Positions 6,769 to 11,533 of a stretch of DNA of 11,533 bases are shown here, in pieces (the first letter of the stretch is position 1; every line of letters starts with the position of its first letter). The notes beneath the pieces are model-generated. The model ran no database searches and was not told the DNA's origin. It saw only the letters and a program-made list of their open reading frames with translations. Made by a program: the position numbers and the translations under genes. This stretch comes from Spirochaetia bacterium (GTDB lineage Bacteria > Spirochaetota > Leptospirae > Leptospirales > Leptonemataceae): contig JACPZR010000071.1 of the NCBI GenBank assembly GCA_016195395.1, forward strand, positions 1-11,533. Direction: 5' to 3'.

Positions 6769-8850
6769 ATGAAGAAAAGCAACTGCCTGGTTGTAATACC
6801 GGCGCACAACGAAGAAGAAACCATCCGCGAGGTGGTGACACGCACTCTGGCCTATGCCGATGTCTCCGTCACCGATGACGGAAGCCGCGACGGCACCGCC
6901 GCGATCCTCAAGGCTATCCAAGCGGAGTGCACCGCAGGGAAGCACAAGCACGCGCTCAACGTCATCACGCACGAAAAGGCAACACACATACCCAAAGGCG
7001 TTCAAGATGGGATGCGCTACGGCACGGCACAAGGCTACGAGTTCATCATCACAATGGATGCCGGGCTTTCCCACGATCCGGACGCCATCCCCGGCTTCTT
7101 AACTTTTGATCCGTCGATCGACGTGGTTATAGGAACCCGGACAGAAACGGAAAACGTCCCGCTCTACCGCCGCCTCATTTCTTTTGGCGCGGCCCGACTA
7201 GTCAATTATGCTCTCACTCCCGGCTGGTTCAATCTGCTGGGTCCGGGAATCCGCGACTGCACAGGCGGTTTTCGACGTTATTCGCGGAGGGCCGCCGGGA
7301 AAGTTGCGGAAGCAGAGCTGATCTCAAAGGCGTTCGATTTTCACATGGAAGCTCTGGCCTTGTGTATCCGATCCGGGATGACGTTCGGTGAAGTGCCCAT
7401 TACATACGTCTTTTCCAACTCGTCGTTCAACGGGCGCGTACTGAAGCTTGCGGCAAAATTTGGCTGGCATCTCCTGAAAACGAAAGGAAGAGCAGGCGGC
7501 CGGACGCTGACCATGCGCGGTGTGCTTTTGGCATTCCTAGCCTACTACATTCTCGCTGTATCGGCCGCGATATGGCGATATGACTGGAACCCCACGGCCA
7601 TGATCCACTTTGGGCACTATTACGCGGAGCAAAACGCCTCTTACATGCCGCGCGGCGCCGTGCGGTTTACTGCCAACGAAGAATTCGGCGGGAACGGCTA
7701 CGACGGGCAGATCTTCTATTTCTTTGCCCGCACGCTGCTTGAGCGGGGTGTCTGGCCGGAAGGCTTCAACAATGCTTACAGGGCTCCGCGTGTGGGGTAC
7801 CCGCTCCTCGCTGCCCCGTTCTCTCTGTTTGGCTCATGGGGTGTTGTGGCGGGAATGATTCTTGTGCAGCTTCTGTTTCTGGGCGCGGCCACCGCTGCTC
7901 TCTTTCGTATGCTGCCGGCGGACAAGCGGTATCTAACGTTCCTCTATATTGCGTCACCGTTTCATCTGCAGGCATTCTCTGTTCTTGTCAGCGACTCTTT
8001 GGTTTCGTCTCTTCTGGTCCTTGGGCTGTACTTTTTCCGGCGTAAAGGCGAACTCTTTCCCTTTTGGGCCGCGGACACCGCCGCAGAACGGAGAACGCTG
8101 CGTTTGGGTGGCATAACGTTCTGGACAACGATCCCGATGGCCGGACGGGAACGCGCCGGCGTCGTGGCGGCGTGGATATGCTTTGCCCTCGCGCTTCTTA
8201 CCAAAGAGTCGTCGCTCTTTCTTTTATTTCCTCTTGGGCTTGCGGCCCTTTGGCGCAGAGATGTGGCAAGGACTGCGACAGTGGCGCTGACGTTATTGCC
8301 GCCGGTCTTGTGGCAGTTTTACCTTAGGAAAGCGCACGGAATGGTGCCGGCGGAGATTCTCGGCACGTTTCTTTCTCCCTTGGACGGGATCCGCGGCGTG
8401 CTGTCTACCGCGCTCCAAATGACGGCAGGAAAACAATGGGGAGCGCTGGTAAAGCACAGCGCCAAGCTTATTCTGCTTCTTGTGCTCGCGGGCTCTGTGG
8501 TTGTCGGGGTGACGCAGGTCCGTCGTCGGGCTGTGCCGTATGCGCTGGCTGTGCTCCTCACCGCTCTCTCGATCCTTGTGGCCGACTACTATTACTTCTG
8601 GGGCATTTTTGAAAACGTTGGACGGATGTTCACCCTGCTTGTGCCGCTCTCGATTCTGCTCTGTGCGCAGATGGACGAGGGAACGTATCCGCGCGGCTTC
8701 AAGGCGTTTGCGGCAGCAACACTGGTTCTCTCTCTGGTGGTCTGGGCACGGCTCGCATGGCTGTCTCCGGTGTTCCCGAGCGACACGTGGCAGCCGTATA
8801 CGGGTCCCGCACACTCGAGTCACGCCCCGTTACTGACGCCTGGTAAATGA
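6769..8850 (+). CDS. GT2 polyprenyl-phosphate-sugar-synthase-like domain fused to a multi-pass membrane domain
   Basis: The 693-residue protein has two parts. Residues 1-240 are a GT-A glycosyltransferase of family 2, closest in motifs to dolichol/polyprenol-phosphate mannose synthases: VVIPAHNEEETI (8-19), TDDGSRDGT (35-43), MDAGLSHDP (96-104) and DCTGGFRRYSR (163-173). Residues 250-693 are largely hydrophobic, with about nine or ten membrane segments, the first at 251-268. A large loop after the first segment carries GNGYDGQIFYFFA (308-320). That GYDGQ motif recalls integral-membrane proteins linked to surface glycopolymers, a family identification made from memory. The likely job is to load a sugar on a lipid carrier at the cytoplasmic face and to flip or transfer it. 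The second Asp of the DxD-like motif is Gly. The start at ATG 6769 has no clear Shine-Dalgarno and is 21 bases after the ACT gene. Confidence 0.85.
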   Translation: MKKSNCLVVIPAHNEEETIREVVTRTLAYADVSVTDDGSRDGTAAILKAIQAECTAGKHKHALNVITHEKATHIPKGVQDGMRYGTAQGYEFIITMDAGLSHDPDAIPGFLTFDPSIDVVIGTRTETENVPLYRRLISFGAARLVNYALTPGWFNLLGPGIRDCTGGFRRYSRRAAGKVAEAELISKAFDFHMEALALCIRSGMTFGEVPITYVFSNSSFNGRVLKLAAKFGWHLLKTKGRAGGRTLTMRGVLLAFLAYYILAVSAAIWRYDWNPTAMIHFGHYYAEQNASYMPRGAVRFTANEEFGGNGYDGQIFYFFARTLLERGVWPEGFNNAYRAPRVGYPLLAAPFSLFGSWGVVAGMILVQLLFLGAATAALFRMLPADKRYLTFLYIASPFHLQAFSVLVSDSLVSSLLVLGLYFFRRKGELFPFWAADTAAERRTLRLGGITFWTTIPMAGRERAGVVAAWICFALALLTKESSLFLLFPLGLAALWRRDVARTATVALTLLPPVLWQFYLRKAHGMVPAEILGTFLSPLDGIRGVLSTALQMTAGKQWGALVKHSAKLILLLVLAGSVVVGVTQVRRRAVPYALAVLLTALSILVADYYYFWGIFENVGRMFTLLVPLSILLCAQMDEGTYPRGFKAFAAATLVLSLVVWARLAWLSPVFPSDTWQPYTGPAHSSHAPLLTPGK

Positions 8851-8867
8851 CCTGGGATGGACTACTG

Positions 8868-8884
8868 CCGCCGGGAACCGGCGG
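8868..8884. terminator. GC-rich hairpin between the glycosyltransferase gene and tRNA-Tyr
   Basis: CCGCCGG (8868-8874) and CCGGCGG (8878-8884) form a perfect 7-base-pair stem with a three-base GAA loop. It lies between two convergent transcription units, 17 bases after the glycosyltransferase stop and 9 bases from the 3' end of tRNA-Tyr, so it could end transcription from either side. No T run follows on either strand, so an intrinsic terminator is not proven. Confidence 0.4.
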
Positions 8885-8892
8885 GGATACTG

Positions 8893-8975
8893 TGGGCAGA
8901 GAAGGATTTGAACCTTCGAAGGCCGGAGCCGCCAGATTTACAGTCTGGTCCCTTTAACCACTCGGGAATCTGCCC
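8893..8975 (-). tRNA. tRNA-Tyr (anticodon GTA)
   Basis: Read on the minus strand, the 83-base gene folds as a class II tRNA. The 7-base-pair acceptor is GGGCAGA with TCTGCCC and discriminator A. The anticodon stem CCAGA/TCTGG encloses loop CTGTAAA with anticodon GTA. A long variable arm follows, as expected for bacterial tRNA-Tyr, then the T arm GAAGG/CCTTC with loop TTCAAAT. The 3' CCA is not encoded, so it must be added by CCA-adding enzyme. It lies 54 bases downstream of tRNA-Thr and is probably on the same transcript. Confidence 0.95.
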
Positions 8976-9029
8976 TTCATTCTTAAAAGCATCACGGCTT
9001 GCACATCTGTGCTCGGCGCTGCTTCCGCT

Positions 9030-9102
9030 TGCTGCCTGTAGGCTTCGAACCCACGACCTACTGATTACAAATCAGTTGCTCTACCAACTGAGCTAAGGCA
9101 GC
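9030..9102 (-). tRNA. tRNA-Thr (anticodon TGT)
   Basis: Read on the minus strand, the 73-base gene folds as a class I tRNA. The acceptor is GCTGCCT with AGGCAGC and discriminator A. The D stem is GCTC/GAGC. The anticodon stem ACTGA/TCAGT holds loop TTTGTAA with anticodon TGT, which reads ACA and related threonine codons. The T arm is GTGGG/CCTAC with one G-T pair and loop TTCGAAG. CCA is not encoded. In many bacteria Thr and Tyr tRNAs cluster with tRNA-Gly and the tuf gene; here only the pair is present. Confidence 0.95.
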
Positions 9103-9129
9103 TCAAGCGGACAGGACTTTGCCACCCGA

Positions 9130-9158
9130 GGGCCCAGTCAAGTAGGAAAATTGGGCCC
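9130..9158 (-). promoter_or_regulatory. Inverted repeat and candidate -35 box upstream of tRNA-Thr
   Basis: GGGCCCA (9130-9136) and TGGGCCC (9152-9158) are perfect inverted repeats with a 15-base spacer. On the minus strand TTGACT occupies 9141-9136, a good -35 box 39 bases before the tRNA-Thr 5' end. The matching -10 position (about 9118-9113, AGTCCT) is poor. The repeat could instead help end kdpE transcription, which reads into this gap, but no T run follows it. Confidence 0.3.
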
Positions 9159-9212
9159 AAGCGCGCCGCGCGTGGTCGCCCCTGGGAGAATCTTGGACGC
9201 TGGATGACCCAG

Positions 9213-9899
9213 CTAGATCACCATGAGCCTGTATCCCACGGCCGGTTCCGTGATGATCAGCTCCGGATCGTCGGAACGCTGCTCCACCTTCTTCCGCAAA
9301 TTTGCAACGTAAACCCGCAGAAGATTGGTTTCCGTTTCCATTCCCGGTTTCCATACCTCGCGCATGATCTGTGTCTGTGTAACCACCTTCCCCGCGTGAC
9401 GCGCAAGAAGGCTCAGGATATTGTACTCAATTCTTGTCAGCTTGATCTTCTTTCCTTCCACCATGACCAGTCGGTGCGCAAAATCAATTTCCAACCGGCC
9501 CGACTTGAACGCGGCTTCCCCCGCAGGCATCCGCTGACGAAGGGCCGCGCGGATCCGGGCTAGAAGTTCTCCGGGAGAAAACGGTTTGGTTACGTAGTCG
9601 TTGGCGCCCGCGTCAAGAAACCGGATCTTTTCCTTTTCTTCACCCTGCACGGAAAGTATGATGATGGGAAGCGAACTCCAGGCCCTCACAGCGGACAGAA
9701 CTTCAAAACCGCTTTGATCCGGAAGAAAGATGTCCAGCAGTACCAGGTCGGGATGGTCCTCCGTGACCTTTTTCAACCCTTCCTGCGCGGTGTAGGCCGT
9801 GATCACTTTGTAGCTTTCATTTTCCAGCCAGATGCGGAGGAACTTTTGGATCGATTTCTCATCGTCAACGACGAGTACTCTTGTGGGTGAGTCGTTCAT
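9213..9899 (-). CDS. kdpE: KdpE-like response regulator, OmpR/PhoB family
   Basis: The 228-residue protein has a receiver domain (about 6-120) with acidic pair Asp12-Asp13, phospho-acceptor Asp56 (LVLLDIFLPD), Ser83 in place of the usual Thr, and Lys105 (VTKPF). A winged-helix DNA-binding domain follows (about 130-228): LTRIEYNILSLLARHAGKVV, then LLRVYVANLRKKVE and ITEPAVGYRL. These phrases are characteristic of KdpE, the activator of the high-affinity K+ pump operon kdpFABC. Its ATG (9899) overlaps the kinase stop as ATGA, so the two are translationally coupled and form a two-component pair. The pump genes are not in the window and would be expected beyond the right edge. Length is normal for KdpE. 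The gene is last in its operon; a small stem (GCTGG/CCAGC) follows the stop without a T run. Confidence 0.9.
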   Translation of the reverse strand: MNDSPTRVLVVDDEKSIQKFLRIWLENESYKVITAYTAQEGLKKVTEDHPDLVLLDIFLPDQSGFEVLSAVRAWSSLPIIILSVQGEEKEKIRFLDAGANDYVTKPFSPGELLARIRAALRQRMPAGEAAFKSGRLEIDFAHRLVMVEGKKIKLTRIEYNILSLLARHAGKVVTQTQIMREVWKPGMETETNLLRVYVANLRKKVEQRSDDPELIITEPAVGYRLMVI

Positions 9900-11485
9900 T
9901 TTGCGATCCGGAATGGTCGTGTGTTTTCACTGGTCACAGGGAACTCCAGGATAAATTTTGCTCCTTCGTCGAATTCGTAGCGGACAGCGCCCCCGTGGGC
10001 TTCCACGATCCCCTTCACAATAGAAAGACCCATACCCAGCCCCTCCACCGAGTCGTTTCCCCGGGAAAATTTTGCGAACGGGTGCGCGGCCAAGGGCGAC
10101 GGGAGGCCTTTTCCATTGTCGCGGATCGTTATCTGAAGCTGCGCTGGAGTAAAACGGCTGGCCAGCGTAAGTTCAAGATCACCCGTTTCCCTCATGGCCT
10201 GATTGTGTATCAAAGCATTGCGCAGAAGGCCGTAGAAGACCTTTTCCATCAGATTGAAATCCAACCGGATCAAATGAGAATGGTCATGCAGGAGCTTGAC
10301 TCTGCCTTCAGGAAAATCGTGGAGCACGTGACGCACAGCGCTGCCGGCGATGTCTGCCAGATCGCACCAGTCAAGGTTCAGCTTCAGCTTGCCGGATTCA
10401 ATGCGGCTCATATCCAGAAGATTTTCAACGAGCCGGTCCAACCGCGCAAGAGAGTCGAGCGCTTCAGAGGCAAGGCCGGCCGTATCCTGCGGACGATTGG
10501 CAAACGCTCCTTCCCGCATCACAGTGATGGCGCCCTTGATAATTGACATGGGTGTGCGGAGTTCGTGCGTTATCAGGTTGAGAAGCGTTGTGTAAAGTTT
10601 ATCGATCTCTTCGTTTGTGCGGATCTTCTGCGAAAGCTGCACAAGCAGTTCGCGGTCCAAGAGTATGCCGAGCTGGTCAACGAAAGCCGAGAGGAGAGTT
10701 CCGTCATTGTTCGTCAGGGGGTGATTGGGCGCGATGGAAAGCTGCACTACGCCCACCGGCTTTCCCTGGCGGCCCCAAAGAGGCAGAAAGAAAGTTCCCG
10801 TCCCCTCCAGAACCGCCGCCGTTGGTCCACCCGCCAGAGCCGACCGGGCCTGGTCCAGCGCACGCCCCGTTAGAAAACGCCCGCTGTGACAGGGGGCCCG
10901 GTGAGGATCTTCCTTTTCATCCAAAAGAAAGATCACGGCTTCTCCTGAAAATCGTTCCCAAAATCTTTCTTCTGCCGCCGCAACGACTTCTTCCAATCCC
11001 AGCACCATGTTCATTCGCGACGCTGTGGCATTGAGAAAGGCAAGCTGCTCTTCCCGTTTCCGCGTTTCTAAAGCCTGCTGGCGGAGCTGCCCGGTAACGC
11101 TGCCGGCAATCAGTGCCACCGCAAAAAACATCATAAACATGACCGCATCGTCAAATTCGCGGATATGAAGGGTGTAGAAGGGCTGAAGAAAAACGAAATT
11201 CCATGCCAGCGCGCACAGGCCCGCGCCAAAGAGCACGGGACCTCTCTGCAGGATCATGGATGCTAAAAGGATTGCCAGAAGATAGACGAGAAGGACTGCA
11301 TTGGCCCCGATATAGGGCTGTACAATAACGTTAAGCAGCGTGACGACGCCTACCATCAAGACGGCGGCGGTATAGCCGGGCCATCCGCTTGCCCCGGCCC
11401 CGTCAAACCAACGCTGCGCATCCCAAAACGGCCGCCGCTCTGCGCGTCTGTTCGGCACGATGGTAGTCTCTGCGGCTTCGATCAC
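9896..11485 (-). CDS. kdpD: KdpD-like sensor histidine kinase, C-terminal half only
   Basis: The 529-residue protein matches the second half of KdpD. Four membrane segments (about 39-131, with the KdpD-like NFVFLQPFYTLHI at 96-108) form the DUF4118 region. A GAF-like domain follows (about 150-280). The HisKA domain holds His307 in NLITHELRTPMSIIKG. The ATPase domain has an N-box with LLRNALIHNQ, G1 as RDNGKGLP and G2 as EGLGMGLSIVKG. Full KdpD proteins are near 900 residues and begin with a cytoplasmic KdpD domain and a UspA-like domain, both absent here. The start GTG 11485 overlaps the stop of an upstream reading frame as GTGA, and an in-frame stop sits at 11494-11492, so the start is real and the missing half is not fused. 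It should sense K+ limitation or osmotic stress at the inner membrane and phosphorylate the KdpE partner. Confidence 0.88.
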   Translation of the reverse strand: MIEAAETTIVPNRRAERRPFWDAQRWFDGAGASGWPGYTAAVLMVGVVTLLNVIVQPYIGANAVLLVYLLAILLASMILQRGPVLFGAGLCALAWNFVFLQPFYTLHIREFDDAVMFMMFFAVALIAGSVTGQLRQQALETRKREEQLAFLNATASRMNMVLGLEEVVAAAEERFWERFSGEAVIFLLDEKEDPHRAPCHSGRFLTGRALDQARSALAGGPTAAVLEGTGTFFLPLWGRQGKPVGVVQLSIAPNHPLTNNDGTLLSAFVDQLGILLDRELLVQLSQKIRTNEEIDKLYTTLLNLITHELRTPMSIIKGAITVMREGAFANRPQDTAGLASEALDSLARLDRLVENLLDMSRIESGKLKLNLDWCDLADIAGSAVRHVLHDFPEGRVKLLHDHSHLIRLDFNLMEKVFYGLLRNALIHNQAMRETGDLELTLASRFTPAQLQITIRDNGKGLPSPLAAHPFAKFSRGNDSVEGLGMGLSIVKGIVEAHGGAVRYEFDEGAKFILEFPVTSENTRPFRIAK

Positions 11486-11533
11486 GGTCTGTCAAGAGCG
11501 ATCTCGTCGCTGAATGCGCCGAACTGATCCTGA
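11482..11533 (-). CDS. C-terminal end of an upstream gene in the kdp operon, identity unknown
   Basis: A minus-strand frame open from the right edge ends at TGA 11484-11482 and reads QDQFGAFSDEIALDRP at its C-terminus. The TGA shares bases with the GTG start of the kinase (GTGA), the overlap expected of coupled operon genes. Sixteen residues are too few to name it. Likely candidates, by position, are a separate KdpD N-terminal (sensor plus UspA-like) protein or KdpC. Confidence 0.55.
   Translation of the reverse strand, partial: QDQFGAFSDEIALDRP

Noticed and set aside
8293..8823. Minus-strand open frame of 176 codons
   Set aside because: It is antisense to the membrane part of the glycosyltransferase fusion; its Arg/His-rich composition is that of a complement of hydrophobic codons.
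8857..9096. Plus-strand open frame of 79 codons
   Set aside because: It runs through the two tRNA genes, which fold perfectly on the minus strand.
9881..10546. Plus-strand open frame of 221 codons
   Set aside because: It is antisense to the kinase's HisKA and ATPase domains, which are well conserved on the minus strand.

Overview
The window is a moderately GC-rich bacterial chromosome segment with densely packed ordinary genes and no insertion sequence, phage gene or CRISPR array that I could see. The phylum cannot be fixed from the sequence. Neither tRNA gene encodes its CCA end, which argues against Escherichia-like gammaproteobacteria. The stand-alone GHKL ATPase resembles, from memory only, proteins of spirochaetes, so a spirochaete-like or other non-proteobacterial Gram-negative is a weak guess.

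Layout, left to right. Positions 1-1154 (minus) hold most of an MFS drug-efflux-type transporter whose C-terminus lies off the left edge. Divergent from it is a small RRM RNA-binding protein (1311-1640) with a hairpin leader and a probable terminator. A GHKL-ATPase protein of unknown role (1829-2662) is followed in the same frame, with no spacer, by a GIY-YIG (YhbQ-type) nuclease domain that lacks a normal start codon (2663-2971). A GH31 alpha-glucosidase (2895-5243, minus) converges on it with antisense overlap. Divergent from the glucosidase is a probable three-gene unit: a membrane-anchored alpha/beta hydrolase (5271-6290), a tandem ACT-domain protein (6334-6747), and a GT2 glycosyltransferase fused to a multi-pass membrane domain (6769-8850).

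The right end is all on the minus strand: tRNA-Thr(TGT) and tRNA-Tyr(GTA), then, reading in from the right edge, the last codons of an unidentified gene, a KdpD-like sensor kinase without the usual N-terminal half, and a KdpE-like response regulator. These last three are joined by 4-base GTGA and ATGA overlaps, so they form one operon; the Kdp potassium-pump genes would be expected beyond position 11533.

The functional themes are envelope glycan or lipid work (glycosyltransferase fusion, hydrolase), glucan breakdown (GH31), RNA binding and potassium or osmotic sensing. Most of this is ordinary housekeeping. The points most worth a second look are the GHKL/GIY-YIG junction (TAA directly followed by CTG), the split KdpD, and the GT2-membrane fusion.
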